From JAJYSO01 sp964579505 (GTDB lineage Bacteria > Bacteroidota > Bacteroidia > Flavobacteriales > Flavobacteriaceae): a stretch of 64,000 nt of DNA. Shown here one piece after another: positions 8,715 to 18,254 of the stretch (position 1 is the stretch's first letter; the number at the start of each line of letters is the position of its first letter). The notes under the pieces are model-generated. The model saw only the letters and a list, made by a program, of their open reading frames with translations, was not told where the DNA came from and did no database searches. A program made the position numbers and the translations under genes. The stretch covers positions 1-64,000 of the forward strand of contig CAZOGC010000003.1 of NCBI GenBank assembly GCA_964579505.1. Direction: 5' to 3'.

Positions 8715-9482
8715 ATGACAAAAATAACCGAAACGGTAAAGACTTTATTAATTGCCAATATATTGGTTTTTGTGGGGAGCCAGCTTTTAGGTGATCAGGC
8801 CTATCAATACTTTGCATTGTGGTTTCCTAAAAATCCGCATTTTAAGTTTTGGCAACTGTTAACGCATATGTTTATGCACGCAACGGTTATGCATATTGCC
8901 TTTAACATGTTTGCATTATGGCTTTTTGGAAGTGTTTTAGAACAAACAATCGGGCAAAAAAGATTTCTGTTTATCTATTTTTCGGCAGGCTTTGGAGCAG
9001 CTGCCTTGCAATTGGGATTTAGTTATTATAATTTTCACGCGGGGTTTCAAGAGTTAGCTAATGCCGGCATGTCTACCGATAAAATTTATGCATTGGTGCA
9101 TAATGCTTATAACCAAATGGTAAGTGGCGGGCAGTACAGCGTGTCGGTGCCACTTCATATTGATAAAGGCGTAGTTGAGCAAATGTTGGGCTCTTATATG
9201 ACGCCAATGGTGGGAGCTTCGGGCGCTATTTTTGGGGTGTTGGCAGCTTTTGCAATCATCTATCCAAACTTACCTTTATATTTATTTTTTATTCCAATCC
9301 CTATCAAAGCAAAGTATCTTATAGGAGGTTATTTTGTTATTGAATTGTTCTTCGGACTCACTTCCGGTATGCTCGGACCTTCACATACGGCTCATTGGGC
9401 GCATGTGGGAGGTGCTGTGGTAGGATTTTTTATTATGTGGTATTGGAAAAAGCATCAGTTTAATCAAAATCGTTGGAATTGA
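8715..9482 (+). CDS. Rhomboid family intramembrane serine protease
   Basis: This is a polytopic membrane protease that should cleave membrane-spanning substrates. The catalytic Ser is in GASGAIFG (residue 169) and the His in HWAHVGGAVVGF (about 230). The oxyanion Asn is in HIAFNMFA (64). The loop between membrane segments 2 and 3 is long (about residues 105-160). It begins 3 bases after mutL, and its TGA overlaps the ATG of the next rhomboid (TGATG). Substrates are unknown. Confidence 0.9.
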   Translation: MTKITETVKTLLIANILVFVGSQLLGDQAYQYFALWFPKNPHFKFWQLLTHMFMHATVMHIAFNMFALWLFGSVLEQTIGQKRFLFIYFSAGFGAAALQLGFSYYNFHAGFQELANAGMSTDKIYALVHNAYNQMVSGGQYSVSVPLHIDKGVVEQMLGSYMTPMVGASGAIFGVLAAFAIIYPNLPLYLFFIPIPIKAKYLIGGYFVIELFFGLTSGMLGPSHTAHWAHVGGAVVGFFIMWYWKKHQFNQNRWN

Positions 9483-10396
9483 TGAATTGGCAAAACAATC
9501 TACGCTATCGCTACCATATGTTTGGGGTGACAGAGAAACTAATTTTGATAAACGTATTGGTTTTTGTTGCCTTTATTCTCTTAGGGCTTATTTCTTTTTT
9601 GTTTCGGCTACCCGGTAGTTTTCTCCATACGCTAAACAGTTGGTTAATTTTGCCGAGTGATGTTCACGAATTTATTTTTAAACCGTGGACAATAATTACC
9701 TATGCTTTTATGCACGAAGGGTTTTGGCATATCTTGTGGAATATGGTGGTATTGTATTTTGCCGGTCACATATTTTTGCAATATTTTTCACCCAAACGAA
9801 TGCTTAATTATTATTTTTTGGGAGCAATTGTTGGTGGAGCACTGTTTATTTTAAGTTATAATGTTTTTCCGGCTTTTTCTCAAGGGAAACCACCGTTACT
9901 CGGAGCTTCTGCAGCTATTATGGCGGTACTGATTGGGGTGGCGACATACGCTCCTAATTTGAAAATTCGTCTATTTTTACTCGGCAACATTAAGTTGTGG
10001 TGGATTGCCGCTTTTTTTGTGGGGCAAGATCTTATTATGATTCCTTTTCATAATTCAGGAGGGCATATTGCTCACATAGGTGGTGCGGCATTAGGATTTA
10101 TTTATACTCGTCAATTAAGTAAAGGTACGGATATAGGAGCTTGGTTTGAACGTCTTATGAATGGGGTTGTGGGCCTTTTTTCTTCAAAACCTGAAAACCC
10201 ATTTAAAAAAGTATATAAAAACAAAACCAAACCCGGAGGAAAAAGAGGGGCTTATCAAACAAATCATCGCCGTCAAGAATCTGAGACTGATAAACAGAAA
10301 AAGATTGACGCTATTTTAGACAAGATTGGTAAAAATGGTTATGATAGTCTGAGTAAAGAAGAAAAAGAATTTTTGTTTAGTGTTGGTAGAGACTAA
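9482..10396 (+). CDS. Rhomboid family intramembrane serine protease with DUF6576-like C-terminus
   Basis: This second rhomboid has its catalytic Ser in GASAAIMA, its His in GGHIAHIGGAALGF, and the HILWNMVVLY helix with the oxyanion Asn. After the membrane domain comes a basic, disordered stretch rich in Lys and Gly, then a helical tail (IDAILDKIGKNGYDSLSKEE) that resembles the DUF6576 domain found at flavobacterial rhomboid C-termini. I place the start at the ATG that overlaps the previous stop. A TTG three codons upstream is less likely. The two neighbours are probably translationally coupled. Confidence 0.87.
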   Translation: MNWQNNLRYRYHMFGVTEKLILINVLVFVAFILLGLISFLFRLPGSFLHTLNSWLILPSDVHEFIFKPWTIITYAFMHEGFWHILWNMVVLYFAGHIFLQYFSPKRMLNYYFLGAIVGGALFILSYNVFPAFSQGKPPLLGASAAIMAVLIGVATYAPNLKIRLFLLGNIKLWWIAAFFVGQDLIMIPFHNSGGHIAHIGGAALGFIYTRQLSKGTDIGAWFERLMNGVVGLFSSKPENPFKKVYKNKTKPGGKRGAYQTNHRRQESETDKQKKIDAILDKIGKNGYDSLSKEEKEFLFSVGRD

Positions 10397-10451
10397 TGTC
10401 TGAGATATAAATCGCTGGGTTTATTTTGAAAATTTCCAGTAAAATAATTTT

Positions 10452-10470
10452 ACAGAATAAGCTATTCTGT
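10452..10470 (-). terminator. Small hairpin at the 3' end of wbqC
   Basis: ACAGAATA and TATTCTGT form an 8-bp stem with a 3-base loop that spans the wbqC stop codon. An AT-rich second palindrome and T-rich sequence follow it leftward. It sits between convergent genes and may terminate wbqC, but the tail is imperfect. Confidence 0.35.
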
Positions 10471-11109
10471 TTGGTTATGAGGAGTTGGTATTTTTTGTAA
10501 AAAGGAGATGGTCTGGGGGCCCCGGTTAAAGAGTAAGTCGAGTATAGATAAGTTAGGCAGATACCCGTGTTTTTCCATAAACACTTGTGCGTAGGTGGGG
10601 AGATCTAGTTGAGGTAATCGTTTAGCGGTGCTTAGTTCTCTGTAATCAATAAATGTTGTTTCCGGGTATTTTTTAATAAACTGATTTGTTTTTTGTTGAG
10701 GCATGGCTAGAGCGAGACAATCGGTGATCGCCTCCCAACAACGCCAATTAAAGTCAAGTAAAAAAACGACCGGTTTTTGGTACACCTTTACGAACGTATC
10801 TTCATAAAATTCAAAAAAAGGAGAAGTGCGATAGGCACTTTCAATAGACTTCCAGTGTACCTTTTGCCAATTTTCTTTATACTCAATTTTTACGTCTTTA
10901 TACGGTAGTTTTCCCTTCCCATTTTGTTTGTGTATGATAGGAATAATGAGCTGTAACAGCCCATTTGCTCCGTATATACGCTGGCGATTGCGGTAAGTTT
11001 GTTTTTGGTAGTTTCCTTCCGTCTCCCATATTACTTGCTGAGCATGTACAAACGCACAAAACTGATCTATGGGGGCAAAATACCCCGGAGTAAATACCGC
11101 TTTTCTCAT
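10462..11109 (-). CDS. WbqC family protein
   Basis: The 215-residue protein belongs to the WbqC-like family, seen in O-antigen clusters and, in Flavobacteriia, next to lepB. It opens with the typical FTPGYFAPIDQFCAF. The body contains YRNRQRIYGANG, LQLIIPI and HWKSIESAYRTSPFFEFY, which are conserved in the family. Chemistry is not established for the family. It starts 6 bases after lepB and is probably its operon partner. Confidence 0.82.
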   Translation of the reverse strand: MRKAVFTPGYFAPIDQFCAFVHAQQVIWETEGNYQKQTYRNRQRIYGANGLLQLIIPIIHKQNGKGKLPYKDVKIEYKENWQKVHWKSIESAYRTSPFFEFYEDTFVKVYQKPVVFLLDFNWRCWEAITDCLALAMPQQKTNQFIKKYPETTFIDYRELSTAKRLPQLDLPTYAQVFMEKHGYLPNLSILDLLFNRGPQTISFLQKIPTPHNQTE

Positions 11110-11115
11110 AGAGGG

Positions 11116-12684
11116 CTATGATTTTTTGCGTCGTTTTCTAAAATAAGAAAATCCGAAAGCAAGTACTAAGAGTATGAGAAAATACGGAAGGAAAGAAATC
11201 GGTTTTCCGGTTCCTCTCACAGTAGTAAACATCCGATCCCACCTAAACTTATTAAAAAATCCATGAGCATTTTTGTCAATACTCAGCCAAATAAATACCG
11301 GTTTTCCAACAATGTGCGTTTCAGGTACATAGCCCCAAAAACGGCTGTCTTCGCTGTTGTGGCGGTTGTCTCCCATCATCCAATAATAATCTTGTTTAAA
11401 GGTGTATGAATGGATGGGTTTTCCATTAAGAAATACTTGATTTCCTTTGGTGGTAATATCTTGTTTGTTTCCTAATTCTTTTCCGTCGTATACTTCAATT
11501 ATACGCTTGTAAAAAGGTAAATTAGCTACTGTAATAGGCACAGTAACTCCTTGTTTTGGAATGTAAATAGGACCGTAATTATCCATGTTCCAATTTAGGC
11601 TGTCCTTATGCGGAAAGACATCTTGTCTTTGCCCTTCAGGCATAATAATTTTATGAACCGAGGCCACATTAGGATTGTTTTTGAGTTTTCGAGCATTTTT
11701 GGCCGTTAGTGAGCGAAACAAATACTGGTTTTCAGATTCTCTATATAAAGGCTCGGTATAATCATATTGTTCATATAGATACCGAAGATTAAAGCCGCGA
11801 GTACTTTTGGTAGTTACTTGATAAGATGTCTCCGGGCGCGCTCTCCCCGGAAATTTTAAAGGACTTCCATCAATGTAAACTTGTCCATCAACAATAGAGA
11901 GTGAATCACCCGGCATTCCGACAGCTCGTTTTACATAATTTGATTTTTTATCTACCGGTTTGGTATATTTTTTTGCGCCGTGATACCTAAAATAAGGAAC
12001 AGTATCTGTAGGCCAGTTAAAGACTACAATGTCGTTGTGTTCTATATCTTCAAACCCGGGAATGCGGAAGTAGGGTAGTTCGGGCCATTTTAAGTAAGAA
12101 CGGATCCCCAAAATAGGAATGGTATCGTGAACCATCGGTACCGCTACAGTGGTCATAGGTACACGTGGGCCGTAATTAATTTTGCTTACAAAAATATAGT
12201 CGCCTACTAAAAGTGTTTTTTCTAAAGAAGAAGTAGGAATGGTGTAAGGTTGAATAAAATAGGTGTGCACGATGGTGGCTGCAATGATGGCAAAGAGAAT
12301 AGAACTAACCCACTCTCCGGCGGCGCTGCGAGGTTTTAGACTTCGGTCTTCTATATAGCTAACCTCTAAAGCATAATTTACGTAATAAATATAGAAGCCT
12401 AGAGTAAGAAAAGCCAACCACGTGTCAGCGGTTGAATGTCTATTAAAACTGCGTACTGTTTCTACCCAAATAATGGGAAACATAAGTAGGTTAACAATAG
12501 GAATAAAAAGCAAAATAACCCACCACCATGGTCGGTTAATAATCTTCATTAAAATGAAAGCGTTGTATATTGGAATGATAGCCTCCCAGGCTTTTCGTCC
12601 TGCCTTTTTATATAATTTCCACGTACCCAGAAAGTGAATTACCTGTACAAGTAAAAAAAAGATAAGCCATTGTAAAAGTGTCAT
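11116..12684 (-). CDS. lepB: Signal peptidase I with N-terminal membrane extension
   Basis: LepB removes signal peptides from exported proteins at the inner membrane. The serine/lysine dyad is present: Ser at about 153 in PTSSLEKTL and Lys at about 252 in KRAVGMPGD. The GDN..DSR box is present as GDNRHNSEDSRFWG. An N-terminal block of about 120 residues with several membrane segments resembles DUF5684. A large insertion separates the catalytic motifs, and a final membrane segment closes the protein, making it 522 residues instead of 200-320. This long form is known from Bacteroidota. It is followed by wbqC and preceded by dapB. Confidence 0.93.
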   Translation of the reverse strand: MTLLQWLIFFLLVQVIHFLGTWKLYKKAGRKAWEAIIPIYNAFILMKIINRPWWWVILLFIPIVNLLMFPIIWVETVRSFNRHSTADTWLAFLTLGFYIYYVNYALEVSYIEDRSLKPRSAAGEWVSSILFAIIAATIVHTYFIQPYTIPTSSLEKTLLVGDYIFVSKINYGPRVPMTTVAVPMVHDTIPILGIRSYLKWPELPYFRIPGFEDIEHNDIVVFNWPTDTVPYFRYHGAKKYTKPVDKKSNYVKRAVGMPGDSLSIVDGQVYIDGSPLKFPGRARPETSYQVTTKSTRGFNLRYLYEQYDYTEPLYRESENQYLFRSLTAKNARKLKNNPNVASVHKIIMPEGQRQDVFPHKDSLNWNMDNYGPIYIPKQGVTVPITVANLPFYKRIIEVYDGKELGNKQDITTKGNQVFLNGKPIHSYTFKQDYYWMMGDNRHNSEDSRFWGYVPETHIVGKPVFIWLSIDKNAHGFFNKFRWDRMFTTVRGTGKPISFLPYFLILLVLAFGFSYFRKRRKKS

Positions 12685-12736
12685 GTGTATGATTTTGAGA
12701 GCGTTATTTTACTGTATTGGCACAAACATACCAATA

Positions 12737-13456
12737 TTAAATGAGATTTTTAAGTACTTCTTTCATGCTAAAAACACCTTTTTTATCTTTAATGAAGTCG
12801 GCAGCTAACAAAGCTCCTTTAGCAAAACCTTCACGAGAGAAAGCGGTGTGTTTAATTTCTATAGCATCTACGGCAGAAGTATAATTAATAAGGTGTGTTC
12901 CTTTTACATCAGCTAGGCGTTTGGCTGTAACCGGAATGGTGGTTTTCGAAAGCTTCTGTTCGTTGCCTTCTACCAGTTTCCAATCCGTTTGGGTTGAATT
13001 ATTAATAATTCCTTCAGCTAGTGTGATGGCAGTCCCACTGGGTTTGTCTCTTTTTTGTGTGTGATGAATTTCAGTTAACGCGGGTTTGTAATCGGTTAAG
13101 TTTTTCATCATTTTTGCCAAGGTGGCATTTAGCTCAAAAAACAAATTTACTCCAATACTAAAATTAGAGGCATATAAAAAAGTGCCTTGGTGCTGTTGGC
13201 AGGCTTCTAATGCTTTATCATAGTCTTTTATCCACCCGGTGGTGCCACAAACTACGGGCACATGCGCTTCAAAACAGGTTAGTATATTTTTGAGGGCCGC
13301 TTCGGCAACACTAAATTCTATAGCTACATCTGCTTCTGCTAACCTTTCAGGAATAATCTTTCCGTCAGATATATATGTAATTTCGTCGGTACTTTGGAGT
13401 GCCAAATTCTCAATGGTCTTCCCCATTTTACCGTATCCTAAGAGTGCAATTTTCAT
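12737..13456 (-). CDS. dapB: 4-hydroxy-tetrahydrodipicolinate reductase
   Basis: DapB reduces hydroxytetrahydrodipicolinate with NAD(P)H in the lysine and diaminopimelate pathway. The nucleotide-binding motif LLGYGKMGK is at the N-terminus. VCGTTGW and SNFSIGVNLFF follow, and the catalytic HHTQKRDKPSGTA lies at residues 131-143. At 239 residues it is the short form usual in Bacteroidota. It lies 2 bases after the DUF5683 gene in the leftward parA-lepB block. Diaminopimelate supply also matches mpl elsewhere in the window. Confidence 0.95.
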   Translation of the reverse strand: MKIALLGYGKMGKTIENLALQSTDEITYISDGKIIPERLAEADVAIEFSVAEAALKNILTCFEAHVPVVCGTTGWIKDYDKALEACQQHQGTFLYASNFSIGVNLFFELNATLAKMMKNLTDYKPALTEIHHTQKRDKPSGTAITLAEGIINNSTQTDWKLVEGNEQKLSKTTIPVTAKRLADVKGTHLINYTSAVDAIEIKHTAFSREGFAKGALLAADFIKDKKGVFSMKEVLKNLI

Positions 13457-13458
13457 AG

Positions 13459-14034
13459 CTAAAAATTAAAATTTAACGAGATTCCATAGTTAGACTTCCC
13501 CGTAAATTGATCGATGTTGTATTGCGGTCTGAGTGCTAGGTTTTTGCTTACGTTAAACTGTTGCAAATGTGCTTCTACGTTGGCATCTACTACGTTTAAG
13601 GCATAAATAATAACGGCTGCAATGATAGATAATTCTTTGTATTTTTTAAACTGTTTTTGAGCTTCAATTAATCCGTCATCACTAAGCTTTCCTTGAAATT
13701 GGTCATCGCTATAACCGGCTAAACGACGTTTGTAAGCGTTGCGATAATCGTGATATTTTTCATTGTTTTTTATGTAGGCGTATATACTGATTCCCAATCC
13801 GGTATAAATAATGGGGATTTTCCAGTAACTGTGGTTATAGGCCTGCCCTAACCCGGGTAATACGGCTGAAAAAAAGGCCGCTTTAGAAGGTGCTAGCGCA
13901 TCATATCCGGCTGATTTTTGAAATAATTTATGCGTTTCTTTGCTAGGTTGAGTGGTTATAGTGCCGTTTTGGGCAGAAGACAGGGTAGTGCTCAAAAAAC
14001 AAAAAATGAGTATGAATAAGGGGTAAGATTTCAC
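13459..14034 (-). CDS. DUF5683 membrane protein
   Basis: The 191-residue protein starts with a signal peptide and contains the DUF5683 core AFFSAVLPGLGQAYNHSYWKI with hydrophobic helices after it. The function is unknown. The family is regularly found between parB and dapB in Bacteroidota, as here. The start is GTG, and its first bases overlap the parB stop (GTGA), indicating coupled translation. Confidence 0.8.
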   Translation of the reverse strand: MKSYPLFILIFCFLSTTLSSAQNGTITTQPSKETHKLFQKSAGYDALAPSKAAFFSAVLPGLGQAYNHSYWKIPIIYTGLGISIYAYIKNNEKYHDYRNAYKRRLAGYSDDQFQGKLSDDGLIEAQKQFKKYKELSIIAAVIIYALNVVDANVEAHLQQFNVSKNLALRPQYNIDQFTGKSNYGISLNFNF

Positions 14035-14924
14035 TTTTTTAAGAGTTTTTCTAATCGCTTAAAATCTTCTTTTGAGGAAAAGGGAATAATTATTTTCCCG
14101 GCATTTTTCTTATTTACTTTAACATCTATTTTTGCTCCAAAAAAGGAAGAGAAGTCTTTTATGGCCGCTTTCATGTCGGCAGATAGCTCGGGTTTCTTTT
14201 TCTTTTTGGGTTTGTCGTTTTGTTGAATAGTACGCACTAGTTTTTCAGTATCGCGTACAGAGAGTTCTTCGGCGATAATCTTTTCGTAAACCTTAAGTTG
14301 TGTTTCGGTGTTTTTAAGGTTGATGAGCGTACGGCCATGCCCCATAGTTAAAAAACCGTCGCGCATTCCGGTTTGTATAATAGGGTCTAGTTTGAGTAGT
14401 CGTAGGTAGTTGGCAATGGTAGAACGATTTTTTCCTACTCGTTTACTCAGTCGCTCTTGGGTTAAATCAATTTCTTCAATTAGTCGTTGGTAAGACAGCG
14501 CTATTTCTATAGGGTCTAAGTCTTGTCGCTGAATGTTTTCGACCAACGCCATTTCTAGTGTTTCTTGGTCGTTAGCAATACGAATATAGGCCGGAATTGT
14601 TTTTAATCCGATGAGTTGTGAAGCGCGGTATCGGCGTTCACCAGAAACCAGTTGATATTTGTTAAAATCGGTTTTGCGAACGGTAATAGGTTGAATAACC
14701 CCCAATTCTTTAATAGAAGCTGCCAATTCTTTTAAGGCATCTTCTTTAAAGCTGGTTCGAGGTTGGTGTGGGTTTACGGCAATGGTTTTGAGCTCTAATT
14801 CAACAATATTTCCTACTACCTTATCTGCATTTTTATCTTTGGCAGAGTTTATATCGTGCTCGGGGTCTTTTAATAAGGCTGAAAGACCTCTACCTAAGGC
14901 CTGTTTTTTAGTGGCTTTTGCCAT
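14031..14924 (-). CDS. parB: Chromosome partitioning protein ParB
   Basis: ParB binds parS sites and, with CTP, slides along DNA to drive origin segregation with ParA. Features in order: N-terminal GRGLSALL, the PHQPRTSF segment, the CTP-site motif SGERRYRA, the ENIQRQDLDPIE region, and a helix-turn-helix (LSKRVGKNRSTIANYLRLL). A Lys-rich linker leads to the C-terminal dimerisation domain. The length of 297 is typical. It starts 6 bases after parA. I did not find an obvious parS site here. Confidence 0.95.
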   Translation of the reverse strand: MAKATKKQALGRGLSALLKDPEHDINSAKDKNADKVVGNIVELELKTIAVNPHQPRTSFKEDALKELAASIKELGVIQPITVRKTDFNKYQLVSGERRYRASQLIGLKTIPAYIRIANDQETLEMALVENIQRQDLDPIEIALSYQRLIEEIDLTQERLSKRVGKNRSTIANYLRLLKLDPIIQTGMRDGFLTMGHGRTLINLKNTETQLKVYEKIIAEELSVRDTEKLVRTIQQNDKPKKKKKPELSADMKAAIKDFSSFFGAKIDVKVNKKNAGKIIIPFSSKEDFKRLEKLLKK

Positions 14925-14930
14925 AATAAT

Positions 14931-15695
14931 TTACGCGTTTTTATTAATAACTTCTTCGGCTAAGCTTAAATAGTTATTAGCCCCTCTAGAACCGGCATCA
15001 TAATTAATAATGCTTTGCCCGTGGCTAGGAGCTTCACTTAAACGTACATTACGTTGAATAATTGTCTTAAATACCATCTCATCAAAATGTTTGCGAACTT
15101 CTTCTACCACTTGGTTAGAAAGTCGTAGACGGGAGTCGTACATTGTGAGTAGCAATCCTTCTATTTCTAAACAAGGATTGTGTATTTTCTGTACGCTTTT
15201 TATGGTATTTAATAGTTTTCCCAGCCCTTCTAATGCAAAATATTCACACTGAATAGGTATGATAACAGCATCAGCAGCGGTTAGTGCATTTAGCGTAAGC
15301 AGCCCTAGAGAAGGGGCACAGTCTATAATAATATAGTCATACGCTTCTTTTAGAGGCTCAATGGCTCCTTTTAGCATAGATTCTCGCTGATCTTGGTCAA
15401 CTAATTCAATCTCAATAGCTACCAAATCTATATGCGCCGGAATAATTTCTAAGTTAGGCGCATTGGTTTCTGTAATGGCTTCTTTTGCCTCAATAGTATG
15501 CTCTAACAACTGATAGGTGCCTACCTCAACCTGTTCTACGTCTACACCTAAGCTAGAACTGGCGTTTGCTTGTGGATCAGCGTCAATCAATAGTACTTTT
15601 TTTTCTAAAGCGCCTAAAGAAGCTGCTAAATTTACAGCGGTGGTAGTTTTTCCTACTCCTCCTTTTTGATTTGCAACTGCAATCGTTTTACCCAT
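14931..15695 (-). CDS. parA: Chromosome partitioning ATPase ParA
   Basis: ParA is a deviant Walker ATPase that binds DNA non-specifically and moves ParB-parS complexes. The KGGVGKTTT motif lies at residues 11-19. The second conserved Asp is in LLIDADPQANA and Walker B is YIIIDCAPSLG. The length of 254 is normal for a chromosomal (Soj-type) ParA without a DNA-binding extension. It heads the parA-parB-DUF5683-dapB-lepB-wbqC block. Confidence 0.96.
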   Translation of the reverse strand: MGKTIAVANQKGGVGKTTTAVNLAASLGALEKKVLLIDADPQANASSSLGVDVEQVEVGTYQLLEHTIEAKEAITETNAPNLEIIPAHIDLVAIEIELVDQDQRESMLKGAIEPLKEAYDYIIIDCAPSLGLLTLNALTAADAVIIPIQCEYFALEGLGKLLNTIKSVQKIHNPCLEIEGLLLTMYDSRLRLSNQVVEEVRKHFDEMVFKTIIQRNVRLSEAPSHGQSIINYDAGSRGANNYLSLAEEVINKNA

Positions 15696-15762
15696 TCACT
15701 TTATTTTAGAGCCTAAAAATACGATTATTTACGCCAATATAAAACCTCGCGCAAAATTTGTG

Positions 15763-15770
15763 CAAAAGTA
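15763..15770 (-). promoter_or_regulatory. Putative -7 element of the parA block
   Basis: On the minus strand TACTTTTG matches TAnnTTTG and lies 67 bases before the parA start, in the 179-base space behind the methyltransferase gene. No clear -33 element is seen. Confidence 0.42.
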
Positions 15771-15874
15771 AGCATATGGCTTATGTTCAGGATGCTTTTA
15801 TGAGTTTTTTGACAGCTATTTTGCAATTCTTTTGAATACTAAGTTTTTATTGAATGTAGATATGCATTGGCAGC

Positions 15875-17059
15875 TCATGCTTTTTTACCCCAAATAATGC
15901 ATTTATGGCGATTTTGGTCTTGGGTAAAAAACAAATAATCATCGCCACCATCTTTTAAATTGAATTTTTTTCTGACTTGTTTTACGGTTGACGGAAAATT
16001 GCGCAAGGTGATATTGGCCTTTTTTAATTTTGTTTGTTGAATTGCTTTTTTTTGTGCAGGAAGAACGGCTATGATTTTAAAGCATCTGCCCGGAAATGTA
16101 ATCAAAGAGTCTGCGGTGTATAAATGTGTGTTGATGGCCAGTTTGAAAAGGTGATAACGTTTGGCTACCGTTTTAAAAAAACCGGCTTTTAAGATAGCAG
16201 CGTTGGGCTCGTATAAATATGACAACGGCGTAGAAAAGGTAATTTCTTCAAGGGTTTCATTTATGGTGTTGGCGCTAAAAATTTGTGCCCCTTGGGTAGA
16301 AAAATTAATGGTTTTTATAAGTGGATTTGTATGCTCTTTACTATCAATTACCCAAAGTAATTCTTTGACGTCATTTTTTACAGAAACTACATGTATTTCT
16401 GCTGTATTTTTGAGTTTTTGCAACCCTAAAGAAATATCCAATAGCGGAGAAGTTTTTAGCAGTATTTTGTGGGCTTTAGTCTGAAGCAGCGGTAAATGTT
16501 TGAGAATGTCCGGTTGACAATCTTCTAACTGAAAAACTTTGTTGCCGGAAGTAGAACGGCGTCCCGGATCGGCATAAATCCACGCTACAGGTTGTGTGAT
16601 GTTTTGTAGATATTGTAGTCCATCGCCTGTGATAAATTGGCAGTTTTTGCGGGTAGATAATACAGAATAGTTATGAGCTGCAAGCGCTGAAAGAGCTTCG
16701 TTTTGTTCACAGTGAATAAGATTTTCTACGTTCTTGGCAAAGTAAAAATCATCAATTCCCAGTCCGCCGGTTATATCGATAAGTGTGTTGCCGGAAACCA
16801 ATTTAGCTTTGTATTGTGCTGTAATCTCAGATGATGATTGGGCTAAATTTAAGGATGGTGGATAGAGTACAGCATCAGATTTAAACCAGGTAGGTAGTTT
16901 TTTTTCGGCTTTTTGCTTGCCTTGTATTTGCTGAGCAAGCTCTTTGCTACTAACGTTTGTAAAAGGGCTTTTATGCAGGAGTAACCGGGCTACGTCTGTC
17001 TTGCGGTTTTGAGTGATAAATGTCTGTATGGTAGGATTTAGCAGAGTTTTGTTTATCAT
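15875..17059 (-). CDS. Class I SAM-dependent methyltransferase with THUMP-like C-terminus
   Basis: The 394-residue protein has a Rossmann methyltransferase core with SAM motif I at LIDITGGLGIDDFYF and a DPGRRS motif that is conserved in this family. The C-terminal third (from about 300) resembles the THUMP-like domain seen in Bacteroidota homologues, which suggests RNA as substrate. The target is not known. It follows the AI-2E family permease gene by one base and is probably co-transcribed with it. Confidence 0.8.
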   Translation of the reverse strand: MINKTLLNPTIQTFITQNRKTDVARLLLHKSPFTNVSSKELAQQIQGKQKAEKKLPTWFKSDAVLYPPSLNLAQSSSEITAQYKAKLVSGNTLIDITGGLGIDDFYFAKNVENLIHCEQNEALSALAAHNYSVLSTRKNCQFITGDGLQYLQNITQPVAWIYADPGRRSTSGNKVFQLEDCQPDILKHLPLLQTKAHKILLKTSPLLDISLGLQKLKNTAEIHVVSVKNDVKELLWVIDSKEHTNPLIKTINFSTQGAQIFSANTINETLEEITFSTPLSYLYEPNAAILKAGFFKTVAKRYHLFKLAINTHLYTADSLITFPGRCFKIIAVLPAQKKAIQQTKLKKANITLRNFPSTVKQVRKKFNLKDGGDDYLFFTQDQNRHKCIIWGKKA

Positions 17060-17060
17060 A

Positions 17061-18149
17061 TTATAATCCGCGCGTCAGGTATTTTACAATTCTATATTTG
17101 CCAAGAGCTTCTTTAGCAATCACTTTTATAGCGGTATAAAAAGGTACGGCCACAATCATGCCAAAAATACCGAATAAGGTGCCGGCAATAAGAATAATTA
17201 AGAAAATTTCTAGTGGGTGTGATTTTACACTATGACCAAAGATGAGCGGCTGGTTTATAAGTGTGTCTATGACATGAATAACGAGATACCCGGCCATAAC
17301 ATAGAGAATATGTGGTAAAATAACCGTAGAAAAATCGGAAACGATGTAGGTAGATCCTGTAAAGAAAATAAGCAGAACACCTGCAGCTAGTGGCCCCAAA
17401 TACGGAACAATGTTTAAGAATGCACAGATAAAAGCTACCGCTACCGGATTTTGAACATTGAAAGTATAGAGCAAAATAGTGTACAGAATAAAAAGAACAG
17501 AAATTTGTAAAAAGATACCGACAAAATAGCGTGATAGTAGGTTTTTGATTTTATTGAAGACACGTGTAAATCGTTTTTCACTTCCTTCTTTAGAGAAAGC
17601 TAACATGGTGTTAAACAGTAATCCGCTGTCTTTTAAAAAGAAAAAAGAAATAAATAAAACCGATAAAACGCCGATGGCTAATGCACCTACTTTACCAAAA
17701 ACAGATCCCATAAATAACGGAATAGATTTGAAATCAGATTCCTTAATCAGGCTAGACAAATCGAGCGTTGCGATGGTACTGGTAGATTTTAACCCCAAAT
17801 AATTGCGCACTTGCACCTCTAAGACTTCCAAGTTATTTTTTAACTCATTAAAGTTGATTCGCCCCAAGTTTTCGCTCTGTTGATTGATGACCGGAATAAA
17901 CAATGCTAGAACGCCTAAGATGATAGATGAAATAAGCAGTAAGGTGAGTACAACCGATAATTGATTGGGAAGGTGTAATTTTTTACGAAAAAAATAAACC
18001 ATAGGCCTGCCTACTAAGGCAATTACGGCCGCAATAGCAATGTAAAGCAAAATAGAGCGAATTTCAAAGAGAAAATAACACAATACAAAAACACCTACAG
18101 CATAGGCTAGTGCACGTAGAATGCCTTTAGAAAGTATTTTTGCGTTCAT
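17061..18149 (-). CDS. AI-2E family (DUF20) permease
   Basis: The 362-residue polytopic membrane protein has the PF01594 (AI-2E family) pattern. Two or three N-terminal helices come first, followed by an amphipathic loop. The conserved block NPVAVAFICAFLNIVPYLGP comes next, then the GHSVKSHPLEIFLIIL segment, and FGIFGMIVAVPFY near the end. Members transport diverse substrates such as Na+/H+ or auto-inducer-like molecules, so the substrate cannot be named. Confidence 0.85.
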   Translation of the reverse strand: MNAKILSKGILRALAYAVGVFVLCYFLFEIRSILLYIAIAAVIALVGRPMVYFFRKKLHLPNQLSVVLTLLLISSIILGVLALFIPVINQQSENLGRINFNELKNNLEVLEVQVRNYLGLKSTSTIATLDLSSLIKESDFKSIPLFMGSVFGKVGALAIGVLSVLFISFFFLKDSGLLFNTMLAFSKEGSEKRFTRVFNKIKNLLSRYFVGIFLQISVLFILYTILLYTFNVQNPVAVAFICAFLNIVPYLGPLAAGVLLIFFTGSTYIVSDFSTVILPHILYVMAGYLVIHVIDTLINQPLIFGHSVKSHPLEIFLIILIAGTLFGIFGMIVAVPFYTAIKVIAKEALGKYRIVKYLTRGL

Positions 18150-18254
18150 CTGTTTTCTGTGTTTGAAATGAGGGTTTTTACAAGGTAATCCAAAAATAAA
18201 TGTTAACCTAATCTTATAGCATGATTTTGGCTATCGTAAATGTTGTTTTCTTTG

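Noticed and set aside
9473..9481. A TTG start for the second rhomboid
   Set aside because: An ATG overlapping the preceding stop at 9482 is the more natural start, with a TGATG overlap.
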